Below, one piece after another: positions 1 through 5,167 of a stretch of DNA of 5,167 bases. Numbering within the stretch: position 1 is the stretch's first letter; each line of letters starts with the position of its first letter. A program made the position numbers and the translations under genes. The stretch is from assembly GCA_964384095.1 (NCBI GenBank), contig CAYLKC010000120.1, positions 1 to 5,167 of the forward strand, written 5' to 3'. Below the pieces are notes generated by a model. The model was not told the DNA's origin. It saw only the letters and a program-made list of their open reading frames with translations, and searched no databases. The DNA is from JAITWN01 sp964384095. Its GTDB lineage: Bacteria; Pseudomonadota; Gammaproteobacteria; SZUA-140.

Positions 1-299
1 AGGGCGTTCAACGACGGCGCCTCCTCGAAGGCCGCGCGCGCGCGCGCCGAGTCGTCGGACTCGAGATACGCGAAGCCGAGCATCTGCTGCAATACGGCCT
101 TTTCGTAGGCATTGAGATTGCCGCGTCTGGACAGCGCATTCAGCTTGCTGATGGCCTGGCCGCTGTCGCCGCCGGCGAGCAGTTCATTAGCGGCCTGCAC
201 CTCGCGGTGCAGCTCGGCCGACATGCCCATTTGCGCCGGCGCCGTCAGCGGGACGAGCAGCAGGATCAGCAGCCACAACAGAATCACCGGCGTGCGCAT
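1..299 (-). CDS. Secreted TPR-type protein, TonB-operon partner (N-terminal 99 residues; cut by window edge)
   Basis: The frame is open from an ATG at 299 to the left edge, so only the first 99 residues are seen. Residues 1-22 form a clear signal peptide: a short basic start, a Leu/Ile/Val-rich core and a cleavage site after TAPA-Q or nearby, predicting a periplasmic protein. The mature part is helical and shows TPR-like helix pairs: residues about 35-55 (ANELLAGGDSGQAISKLNAL) and about 64-93, where the segment around GFAYLESDDSARARAAFEEA has the Gly/Ala/Tyr/Ala spacing of a TPR. It starts 11 bases after the tonB stop, with a G-run (305-309) as a weak ribosome binding site, so it is probably translated with tonB. 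TPR proteins recur directly after tonB in TonB2-type operons; their role is poorly defined, probably protein-protein contact in the periplasm. The total number of repeats cannot be told from this fragment. Confidence 0.82.
   Translation of the reverse strand, partial: MRTPVILLWLLILLLVPLTAPAQMGMSAELHREVQAANELLAGGDSGQAISKLNALSRRGNLNAYEKAVLQQMLGFAYLESDDSARARAAFEEAPSLNA
33..47. repeat. Alternating CG dinucleotide run inside the TPR gene
   Basis: Fifteen bases alternate strictly between C and G. On the minus strand they encode the Ala-Arg alternation of the segment SARARAAF in a predicted TPR helix. The run is probably just GC-rich codon use (GCG/CGC) but could be a slippage-prone site. Confidence 0.6.
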
Positions 300-310
300 G
301 GCGGCCCCCG

Positions 311-943
311 TCATCCGCTCAGACTGAATTCGATGCGCTGCCGGGCGGTGATCTCGACCGCCTGTCCGTCCTGGCGGCGCGGTTCGAAGCGCCAGTGCAT
401 GACGCTGTTGATCGCGGCGCGGTCGAACACGCCCGGCGGTTCGGCGCCGACGACGCGGACGTCGCGCACGCGGCCCTGGGTATCGACGACGAACTCGACA
501 TCGACATAGCCCTCGATGCGGCGCATGCGGGCATGGGCGGGATACTCGGGCGGGATCCGCACCAGCGCAACCAGTTCCCCGGCATCGATCCACTGCGGTC
601 CCGAGACCTCGCCGAGGAACGGTCCGCCGAGGCTCGGGGCCGGGGACGGCGCGATCGGTGGCATGCGCATCGGTTCGACCGTCGTCGTGGTATCGGTGAC
701 GACGCGCTGGAGTTCCGGCGGCTTTTCGGTCTTCGGCTTTTCCGGCGGCGGGCGGCGTTCGCGCCGCGGCTCGACGAGATCGTCCTCCTGGCTGCGTACA
801 TAATCGATGCGCAGCACCTCGGTGGTGCTGAGCGCGCGCATCGAATGCTGGCTGATCATGAACTGCATCAGGAAAAACAGCAGCACATTGACCACGGCTG
901 CGATCAGCACGGCGGAGCCGAAGCGGAGGAGGGTCGGGTTCAC
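311..943 (-). CDS. tonB: Energy transducer TonB (TonB2-like, short)
   Basis: This 210-residue protein has the TonB layout: a short cytoplasmic N-terminus, one membrane helix (about 8-30), a charged Pro-rich linker (about 57-106, with Glu/Lys/Arg-Pro runs) and a C-terminal TonB domain (about 118-209). The C-terminal domain shows PPEYPAHARMRRIEGYV, then VDTQGRVRDVRVV, AAINSVMHWRFEP and a final beta strand, all standard for the family. It is expected to couple the ExbB/ExbD motor to TonB-dependent outer-membrane receptors. The linker is short compared with E. coli TonB (239 residues). The start is GTG at 943, overlapping the exbD stop as GTGA; the Shine-Dalgarno match is weak, so translation is probably coupled to exbD. 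The membrane helix has no His: Asn19 sits where E. coli His20 would fall (see findings). Substrate cannot be inferred from the sequence. Confidence 0.95.
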   Translation of the reverse strand: MNPTLLRFGSAVLIAAVVNVLLFFLMQFMISQHSMRALSTTEVLRIDYVRSQEDDLVEPRRERRPPPEKPKTEKPPELQRVVTDTTTTVEPMRMPPIAPSPAPSLGGPFLGEVSGPQWIDAGELVALVRIPPEYPAHARMRRIEGYVDVEFVVDTQGRVRDVRVVGAEPPGVFDRAAINSVMHWRFEPRRQDGQAVEITARQRIEFSLSG

Positions 944-1356
944 TGGCCGCCGTTCTCGCGGGTGGCGACCGCGACGTTGTTGACGCCGGCGAGCCGCACC
1001 TGATCGACGACCTGGACCAGGAGGCCAGTGCGCGACTCGTCATCGGCGAGCACGACGACGGAACCTTCCGGGTGTTCGGCGTGCAGGCGCGCGACATGGC
1101 TGCGCACGGTGCGCGGGTCGACGCGCTGGCGGTCGATCCAGACCTCGCCGTCACGGGTCACCGCGATCATGATGTTGGCGCGCTCCTGCGGCACCGCGGT
1201 GCGCGCGTCGGGCCGGTTGATGTCGACGCCGGCCTCCTTGACGAAGGACGAGGTCACGACGAAGAAGATCAGGATGATGAAGATCATGTCGATCAGCGGC
1301 GTCAGATTGATCGACGGCGCTTCATGCTGCTGATGCGAATGGGTGCGCCTACTCAT
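940..1356 (-). CDS. exbD: Biopolymer transport protein ExbD
   Basis: This 138-residue protein is a typical ExbD/TolR: a basic cytoplasmic N-terminus, one membrane helix (about 19-40) and a periplasmic domain (about 45-135). The signature INLTPLIDMIFIILIFF is present; Asp23 in the helix corresponds to the proton-carrying Asp25 of E. coli ExbD. The periplasmic part has the usual beta-alpha pattern (IMIAVTRDGEVWIDRQRV, then VVVLADDESRTG and VVDQVRLAGVNNVAVAT). The ATG at 1356 was chosen over an in-frame ATG at 1395 because it has a strong GGAGGA site (1365-1370, 8-base spacing) and places MSRRTHSH just before the conserved region; the longer form would lie 47 bases inside exbB. The chosen start overlaps the end of exbB by 8 bases (ATGAGTAG). 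ExbD works with ExbB to convert proton motive force into movement of TonB. Confidence 0.95.
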   Translation of the reverse strand: MSRRTHSHQQHEAPSINLTPLIDMIFIILIFFVVTSSFVKEAGVDINRPDARTAVPQERANIMIAVTRDGEVWIDRQRVDPRTVRSHVARLHAEHPEGSVVVLADDESRTGLLVQVVDQVRLAGVNNVAVATRENGGQ

Positions 1357-1903
1357 CGATGATTTCCTCCGCTTCCAATTCCGCGTCGTCGGCATCCAGC
1401 AGCAGCTCGGATTCGAGCCGGTGCTGGATCGCGATCGCGCGCTCCTCGAGATTGTTGCTGAAATAGATGCCCGACAGCGCGGTGACCAGGCCGGCCATCG
1501 TCGTCAGCAGGGCCTGCGAGATGCCGGCCGCCATGCCGCGCACGTTGCCGGTGCCGAACAGCGTCATCGCATCGAACGACTTGATCATGCCGCTGACCGT
1601 GCCGAACAGGCCGAGCAGTGGCAGCAGAGCGGTCAGCACCAGGATCGTCGGCAGGTAGTGATGGAGCTGCGCGTCGAAATCCATCAGCAGGCCCTGTCGA
1701 TACCACTCGCGCGCGCCGGCCTCCGCCGGCGCCTCCCTGCGCCACAGGCTGACGATCTCGGCATGCCGCTGCCTGGCGCCGACCGTCACGAACCAGTAGC
1801 GCTCGACGATCAGCGTCCACATCACGCAGGAAGCGAGCAGGATCAGCCATATGACGTAGCCGCCGCGTTCGAAGAATTCGAGCCACGAGTCCAGCGCGAA
1901 CAC
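1349..1903 (-). CDS. exbB: Biopolymer transport protein ExbB (short, TonB2-type MotA/TolQ/ExbB proton channel)
   Basis: This 184-residue protein has three predicted membrane helices: about 15-37 (GYVIWLILLASCVMWTLIV), about 84-107 (LPTILVLTALLPLLGLFGTV) and about 128-149. The family motif is clear: LLGLFGTVSGMIKSF, then GISQALLTTMAGLVTAL, including the conserved Thr residues of the pore-lining helices. It is shorter than E. coli ExbB (244 residues), as is usual for the second ExbB-like gene in TonB2 operons. The start is GTG at 1903; no in-frame ATG lies between it and the stop of the preceding gene, and GAGGA (1910-1914, 6-base spacing) overlaps that stop. The C-terminus is acidic (DADDAELEAEEIIDE). 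It should form the pentameric inner-membrane channel around ExbD. Confidence 0.93.
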   Translation of the reverse strand: MFALDSWLEFFERGGYVIWLILLASCVMWTLIVERYWFVTVGARQRHAEIVSLWRREAPAEAGAREWYRQGLLMDFDAQLHHYLPTILVLTALLPLLGLFGTVSGMIKSFDAMTLFGTGNVRGMAAGISQALLTTMAGLVTALSGIYFSNNLEERAIAIQHRLESELLLDADDAELEAEEIIDE

Positions 1904-1912
1904 GCTATGTCC

Positions 1913-3289
1913 TCAGTGCTCACCGCCCCTGGCCGCCATCAACCGGGTGCTGTGATGCTCCAGCGCCTCGACCAGGCGGTTGGCCTGGCCATTGAGGAAG
2001 CTGTGGATCAGCAGCACCGGGATCGCGACCGCGAGACCGGGTTCGGTGGTCACCAGCGCCTGCGAGATGCCGCCGGACATGATGCGCGGATCGCCGGAAC
2101 CGAACAGCGTGATCGCCTGGAAGGTCTCGATCATGCCGGTGACGGTGCCGAGCAGGCCGAGCAGCGGCGCGATCGCGGCGAAGATCGCCAGCGTGCGCAG
2201 GCCGCGATGTAGGCTCGCGGATTCCTCGCCGACCTTCTCGTGCAATCGCGCCGACAGCGCCTTCACCGACAGGTGGTTGGTCTGGTCGGCGGCCAGGTGC
2301 AGGCGACCGAGCGGATTGTTGTCGCTGTTCTGCTCCGATTTGGCCTGCTTGTTCATGCGGCTGCGGGTGACCATCAGCGCCGCGTAGCGGACGCCGGCGA
2401 TGCCGAGCGCGATGACGCCGATGACGATGATGATGTAACCGATGATGCCGCCGGCGTCGATACGCTCGAACATGTTCGGGCTATGGACGATCAGCGACAG
2501 GATGGCGCCGCGCGACGGGTCGACCGGGAACAGCTGGAAGCCGGAATTCGCCTCCTCGAGGCCGGCCGCGAGGCTGGTGAAGCGCGGCGGCGGCTGGCGG
2601 CTCAGTTCGACGAGCTTCTCGGTCTCGGGCAGGTAGCGCAGGAACTTGCCGTCGCTGACTGCGTTGAACACGCCTACGCGGGTGACGGTCTTGACCGATT
2701 CCTCGCCCTGCGCGGTGATGACCGGGGCCTGGAAGCGGGTAACCTTGCCGTTCTGCACGGTGGCCTCGAGCATCGTCAGCCACAGGGCCTCCATGTCCTC
2801 GATCGACAGCGCGTGCGGGCGCACGGCGATCTCGGCGAGACGCTCGGTCCATTCCTCGAACTGCGCGGTCAGCAGCGTGCCCTGCAGGCTGGCCTGGGCA
2901 TCGAGCGCGGTCTGGCGAGCGGTGCTGAAGACCGTTTGCAGCTCGCCGGCGCGCTCGGAAAAGGTCTGCTCGAGTTCGGCGAGGCGCGCTTCGTTGCGCT
3001 CGAACTGACGGCGCAGTTCATCGGCGCGACGCTCCTCGCGTTGCTCCTGCGCGCGGGCCTCCTGCAGCAGCGCCGCCTGGCGATTCCTTTCCTGCAGGAA
3101 GCGGGCCTCGCGTTCGCGATGATGGCGCTGCTCGGCGCCGCGCGACTGGCGGACCTCTTCCAGCAGCCGTTCCAGGCTGATCGACGGCTGTTGTGCTTCC
3201 GCGTCCGCTGCGGTGGCCGCGCCGAATGCATTGCCGTCGGCAAGGAGCAGCGCGGCGGTCAGGGTCAGGGCGATGACGGATCTGTTCAT
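1913..3289 (-). CDS. ttpC: TtpC-like ExbB-family protein with periplasmic coiled-coil extension
   Basis: This 458-residue protein is about twice the length of a usual ExbB. In order it has a signal peptide (about 1-27), a highly charged coiled coil (about 38-125, rich in Glu, Arg and Gln), a soluble domain (about 140-272), a membrane helix (about 281-306, GGIIGYIIIVIGVIALGIAG), a cytoplasmic stretch (about 308-362) and the MotA/TolQ/ExbB core (about 363-435). The core carries APLLGLLGTVTGMIETF and GGISQALVTTEPGLAVAIPV. This layout matches TtpC, the extra ExbB-like component that TonB2 systems of Vibrio need in addition to ExbB2, ExbD2 and TonB2. The N-terminal part should sit in the periplasm. 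ATG at 3289 overlaps the DUF3450 stop (ATGA), with GGAG at 3298-3301 as ribosome binding site. The symbol is assigned by architecture and gene order, not by alignment. Confidence 0.9.
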   Translation of the reverse strand: MNRSVIALTLTAALLLADGNAFGAATAADAEAQQPSISLERLLEEVRQSRGAEQRHHREREARFLQERNRQAALLQEARAQEQREERRADELRRQFERNEARLAELEQTFSERAGELQTVFSTARQTALDAQASLQGTLLTAQFEEWTERLAEIAVRPHALSIEDMEALWLTMLEATVQNGKVTRFQAPVITAQGEESVKTVTRVGVFNAVSDGKFLRYLPETEKLVELSRQPPPRFTSLAAGLEEANSGFQLFPVDPSRGAILSLIVHSPNMFERIDAGGIIGYIIIVIGVIALGIAGVRYAALMVTRSRMNKQAKSEQNSDNNPLGRLHLAADQTNHLSVKALSARLHEKVGEESASLHRGLRTLAIFAAIAPLLGLLGTVTGMIETFQAITLFGSGDPRIMSGGISQALVTTEPGLAVAIPVLLIHSFLNGQANRLVEALEHHSTRLMAARGGEH

Positions 3290-4077
3290 GAGCCTTGCTC
3301 CGGCGCGGCGACGGGCAGTCGGATGAGGTCGGGCGGCAATTCCTTGCGCGCGAGCCGCAGGCCCTGCTTGATCAACGCGACGTTACCTGACGGCAGCGTC
3401 TGCCAGCCATTGCCGCGGGCGTCCCAGACGCCGGCCTCCTGTTCATCGAGCGTCATGTAATAGAGCGCGGCGCGGCCGATGCGCAGCAGCTCGACGGTCT
3501 TCTGGCCATTGGCGCGCGGCAGCTCCGCGCGGTAGGCCTCGATGGTATGACCGTATTCCATCTCGATCTGGTAGGCCTCGAGCAGACGGCGGAACTTGTC
3601 GGCGAGCGGCGTGCCGGCCTGCTGCATCATCGCGTTCAGGTCCTTGATGCGGGCCTTGCGTTCGTCGAGCAGGAACGGCGCATCGCTCTCGACCAGTTGG
3701 TCGAGGACATCGAGCATCTGTTGCATCAGCGGCAGGATCTGGCGCTGGGTGACCTCGATCTCGTTGATCTGGCGCTCGATCGAGGCGATCTCGCGGGTCT
3801 GCGACTCGACCATGCGCTCCATCTGCGTGTTGTAGGTCATCAGCTGATCGACCTGGCGCATGGTCTCGCGGTATTGCTCGAGCGCGATGCGGGTCTCGTC
3901 GTCGAGCTGATCGACGCGCTGCTGCGAGCGCGCGGCCTCGCGCTGCGTGGCCTCCTGTTCGCTGATCGTCGTGTCGAGCGGGGCCTGGGCGGCGATCGCG
4001 ACGCCGCCGGTCGCTAACAACGTACACAGCGCGATCGCCGTCAGGCGGAGGCCCGGGTGCTGGGATGGATGATTCAT
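3286..4077 (-). CDS. DUF3450 family secreted coiled-coil protein, TonB2-system accessory
   Basis: This 263-residue protein has a signal peptide (about 1-30, hydrophobic core LTAIALCTLLATGGVAIA). A long coiled coil follows (about 38-128, rich in Gln, Glu and Arg, no Pro until residue 116), then a helical domain (about 130-256). The C-terminal part shows the pattern I recall for DUF3450: AALYYMTLD, then VWDARGNGWQTLP, an Ile-Lys-x-Gly-Leu-Arg-x-Ala-Arg helix, and a closing PPDLIRLPV. Members are commonly encoded just before the TtpC-like gene. A periplasmic location and contact with the similarly coiled TtpC extension are inferred; no biochemical role is established to my knowledge. The ATG at 4077 has AGGA at 4088-4091 with a rather long 10-base spacing. 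The stop overlaps the next start as ATGA, suggesting coupled, equimolar synthesis. Confidence 0.9.
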   Translation of the reverse strand: MNHPSQHPGLRLTAIALCTLLATGGVAIAAQAPLDTTISEQEATQREAARSQQRVDQLDDETRIALEQYRETMRQVDQLMTYNTQMERMVESQTREIASIERQINEIEVTQRQILPLMQQMLDVLDQLVESDAPFLLDERKARIKDLNAMMQQAGTPLADKFRRLLEAYQIEMEYGHTIEAYRAELPRANGQKTVELLRIGRAALYYMTLDEQEAGVWDARGNGWQTLPSGNVALIKQGLRLARKELPPDLIRLPVAAPEQGS

Positions 4078-4138
4078 CGGCTATAAGTCCTGGTGCTGGT
4101 GGTCTGTCGGAGAGATAACGGCAGGTGGCCGGCCGTCC
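4078..4138 (-). other. Gap between DUF4198 and DUF3450 genes, probably an internal operon spacer
   Basis: This 61-base gap is the longest within the predicted operon. It contains the palindrome GGCCGGCC (4127-4134) and a small possible hairpin, 5-bp arms at 4118-4122 and 4132-4136 with a 9-base loop. No U-run follows, so it is not a convincing terminator. No promoter with both hexamers was found here. Read-through from the DUF4198 promoter is therefore the simplest reading, with the hairpin at most a weak attenuator or processing site. Confidence 0.4.
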
Positions 4139-4843
4139 TTATTGCGCCCGCGTGAAGGTCAGGTTTGCCGACAGCTTCGCCTCGTCGGCGTCGGCATCGG
4201 CGCCGAGCTTGAGCTTGTGATAGACGAGGACATACTGGAAGGCCTCATCCGTGATCGGCAGCGAGACCTTGCCCTCGCGGTTGGTGAAGAACAGATCGAA
4301 CACGCCAAGCATCTCGAGTTCCGCGCCGGCCAGCGGCGCGCCATCGTAGAGGACCTGCACCGGCAGTTCGTCGCCCGGGTTCAGCGTGAACGGATTCGCC
4401 AGCGGCACGATCTCGAGCAGGCTGCCTGTCGGACGGCCCGCGGCCGCGCTCCAGCCGAGCAGCGACTTGCTGTGCATCTTCTCATGGACCGACGACAGAT
4501 AGCCCGGCACTTCGCCCTTCGGCTTGTTGACCAGGTGCTCGTCGGCGTCCTCGGTCCAGATGCCATGGTCATAATTCACGCCGATCAGCACGGTGTCGGC
4601 GCCGGGGGTGATGCGCAGCCTGCCGTCACGCACCTCGGTCGCCAGGGTCTGGCGCTGGCCGCGGCGGTCGATGGCGACGGTCGCCGTGACCTGGCCCGGG
4701 TCGTAGGTCTCGAGTTCACCGGGATGGCCAAAGACCAGCTGGACCTGGTCGCCTTCGTCAGGGATGACCCAGACGTCGTGGGCCAGGGCGCAGCTGCCAG
4801 TGGTCGCATAAAAAACAATATATAACAGTATCTTGTGATGCAT
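4139..4843 (-). CDS. DUF4198 family secreted protein (possible metal-handling partner of the TonB system)
   Basis: This 234-residue protein starts with a signal peptide (about 1-21) whose ALA-H site would leave a mature N-terminus HDVWVIP. An Ala-His-Asp start with an aromatic residue is typical of DUF4198 (Pfam PF10670, once linked to nickel uptake components). Other family-like segments are LVFGHPGE (37-43), EIVPLANPFTLNPGDELPVQ (144-163), VLYDGAPLAGAELEM (164-178), TNREGKVSLPI (187-197) and a final VLVYHK strand, suggesting two beta-sandwich-like parts. The ATG at 4843 was chosen over one nine codons upstream (4870) because GGAGAG (4850-4855) lies at good spacing and the signal peptide then starts with MHHK. 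Cys18 (GSC-A) is a poor lipobox, so a lipoprotein is less likely but possible. Seven His residues are present in all but the first three positions' HH pair. Function is not established; a role in metal or ligand handling near TonB-dependent transport is inference. Confidence 0.85.
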   Translation of the reverse strand: MHHKILLYIVFYATTGSCALAHDVWVIPDEGDQVQLVFGHPGELETYDPGQVTATVAIDRRGQRQTLATEVRDGRLRITPGADTVLIGVNYDHGIWTEDADEHLVNKPKGEVPGYLSSVHEKMHSKSLLGWSAAAGRPTGSLLEIVPLANPFTLNPGDELPVQVLYDGAPLAGAELEMLGVFDLFFTNREGKVSLPITDEAFQYVLVYHKLKLGADADADEAKLSANLTFTRAQ

Positions 4844-4849
4844 TAGCCG

Positions 4850-4855
4850 CTCTCC
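4850..4855 (-). promoter_or_regulatory. Ribosome binding site deciding the DUF4198 start
   Basis: GGAGAG lies 6 bases before the ATG at 4843 (8 bases counted from its GGAG core). The in-frame ATG at 4870 has no comparable site. This supports the shorter protein with a compact signal peptide. Confidence 0.7.
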
Positions 4856-4923
4856 ATAACGAATGGGCATGCTGTGGCGTGTCGGGACATGGGCAGATGT
4901 GTTGTCGGTGCGGATGCTTACAT

Positions 4924-4953
4924 ATTATATATTAATCTTACCGTTGTTTTCAG
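4924..4953 (-). promoter_or_regulatory. Predicted sigma70-type promoter for the DUF4198-TonB operon
   Basis: On the minus strand a perfect TATAAT -10 box (4924-4929) is preceded after 18 bases by CTGAAA (4948-4953), a 4-of-6 match to the TTGACA -35 box. The surrounding 4920-4970 stretch is strikingly AT-rich against GC-rich neighbours. Transcription would start near 4916-4918, giving a leader of about 70 bases before the ATG at 4843. The -35 box overlaps the stop codon of the upstream ferredoxin-type gene. An imperfect AT-rich dyad (ATTA at 4924-4927 and TAAT at 4933-4936) overlaps the -10 and could be an operator, but it does not convincingly match the Fur box. Confidence 0.6.
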
Positions 4954-5167
4954 CCTTTATTTTCTGCTGACTTGTCCGCTTGATGGATGACCCTGATCGT
5001 GCCGATCCCCTTGTGCCGGCGTTCGACCTCGTCGATATCGTGTCTGCAGACGCCGGCAAGATCGAGCAGCTTGCGCTCGCAGAGATCACAGCGCACACAC
5101 TCCTTGAAATCAATCTTGTGACCCTTGATCGCCCCGGTCGGACAGGCCTGCTCGCAGGCCACGCAAT
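4950..5167 (-). CDS. 4Fe-4S ferredoxin-type protein, C-terminal fragment (start beyond window edge)
   Basis: The reading frame enters from the right edge and ends at a TGA (4950-4952), leaving 71 complete C-terminal residues. The first complete codons read CVACEQACPTGAI, the last three cysteines of a CxxCxxCxxxCP 4Fe-4S motif whose first Cys would lie just outside. A second cluster follows: CVRCDLC, then ten residues, then another Cys (GVCRHD), instead of the usual CxxxCP ending. The tail (about 30 residues, charged, ending in SAENKG) has no known motif. It is probably an electron-transfer subunit or domain; the parent protein could be a small ferredoxin or the end of a larger redox protein, which cannot be decided here. 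No start is assigned inside the window: the GTG at 5162 is the internal Val of the motif. It is on the same strand as the TonB operon but is separated from it by a promoter. Confidence 0.8.
   Translation of the reverse strand, partial: CVACEQACPTGAIKGHKIDFKECVRCDLCERKLLDLAGVCRHDIDEVERRHKGIGTIRVIHQADKSAENKG

Noticed and set aside
1343..2212. Plus-strand open frame (about 289 codons) opposite exbB and the end of the TtpC-like gene
   Set aside because: It reads as repeated Arg/Gln/Asp/His-rich sequence typical of antisense frames of GC-rich genes. The apparent repetition mirrors the related ExbB motifs on the true strand.
1913..3289. The long ExbB-family gene as a gene fusion or misassembly
   Set aside because: The extension plus ExbB core is the normal layout of TtpC-like proteins, the frame is continuous, and the charged coil and core have similar codon use.
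2240..3460. Long plus-strand open frame (about 406 codons) opposite the TtpC-like gene
   Set aside because: It is a shadow of GC-rich coding on the other strand. Its product is low-complexity, rich in Arg, Ala, Gly and Leu, matches no family I recognise, and crosses a gene boundary on the minus strand, where the protein is well supported.
4118..4136. Hairpin in the DUF4198-DUF3450 gap as a terminator
   Set aside because: The stem is only 5 bp and is followed by TTATCTC rather than a U-run, so it does not separate the two genes with any confidence.
4843..4870. Upstream start for the DUF4198 protein at 4870
   Set aside because: It would add nine residues (MPIRYGERL) before a compact signal peptide, and lacks a ribosome binding site as good as the GGAGAG serving 4843.
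4920..4940. Fur box in the AT-rich promoter region
   Set aside because: The sequence is AT-rich with a partial dyad but lacks the repeated GATAAT pattern. The likeness is what any AT-rich stretch would give.
4945..4970. Possible terminator after the ferredoxin-type gene
   Set aside because: The arms TCAGC and GCTGA make only a 5-bp stem with an 11-base loop, and on the minus-strand transcript no U-run follows. The stem also includes the stop codon.

Overview
The window reads as part of the chromosome of a GC-rich Gram-negative bacterium, most likely a gammaproteobacterium. The coding DNA is visibly GC-rich, with third positions dominated by G and C. The main gene set powers outer-membrane transport, and its gene order is the one known from TonB2-type systems of Vibrio, Shewanella and relatives. 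The lineage is inferred from family and gene order only; no taxonomic marker is present.

Every supported gene lies on the minus strand, so transcription runs from high to low coordinates. From the right edge the layout is: the C-terminal end of a 4Fe-4S ferredoxin-type protein (4950-5167, cut by the window edge); a short AT-rich intergenic region with a good sigma70-like promoter (4924-4953); a secreted DUF4198-family protein (4139-4843); a 61-base gap; a secreted coiled-coil DUF3450 protein (3286-4077); a long ExbB-family protein with an N-terminal periplasmic coiled-coil extension, TtpC-like (1913-3289); a short ExbB (1349-1903); ExbD (940-1356); TonB (311-943); and the N-terminal part of a secreted TPR-type protein (1-299, cut by the left edge).

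From DUF3450 to the TPR protein the genes are tightly packed: ATGA overlap, 9-base gap, 8-base overlap, GTGA overlap, 11-base gap. This points to one translationally coupled operon. The expected logic is that ExbB and ExbD form the proton-driven inner-membrane motor, TonB carries the force across the periplasm to outer-membrane receptors, and the TtpC-like protein and DUF3450 form accessory periplasmic and membrane parts specific to this TonB class. The TPR protein is a recurrent but poorly understood partner. The DUF4198 protein just upstream may help handle the transported substrate, possibly a metal; that is inference.

There is no gene-free stretch longer than about 110 bases. No tRNA, rRNA, insertion sequence, CRISPR array or convincing terminator was seen. 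Long plus-strand reading frames opposite the operon are GC-rich shadows. The system is recognisable rather than wholly new. The most interesting points are the DUF4198 gene coupled to a TonB2-type operon, its possible mature N-terminal histidine, the Asn in place of the usual His in the TonB membrane helix, and the paired periplasmic coiled-coil proteins.
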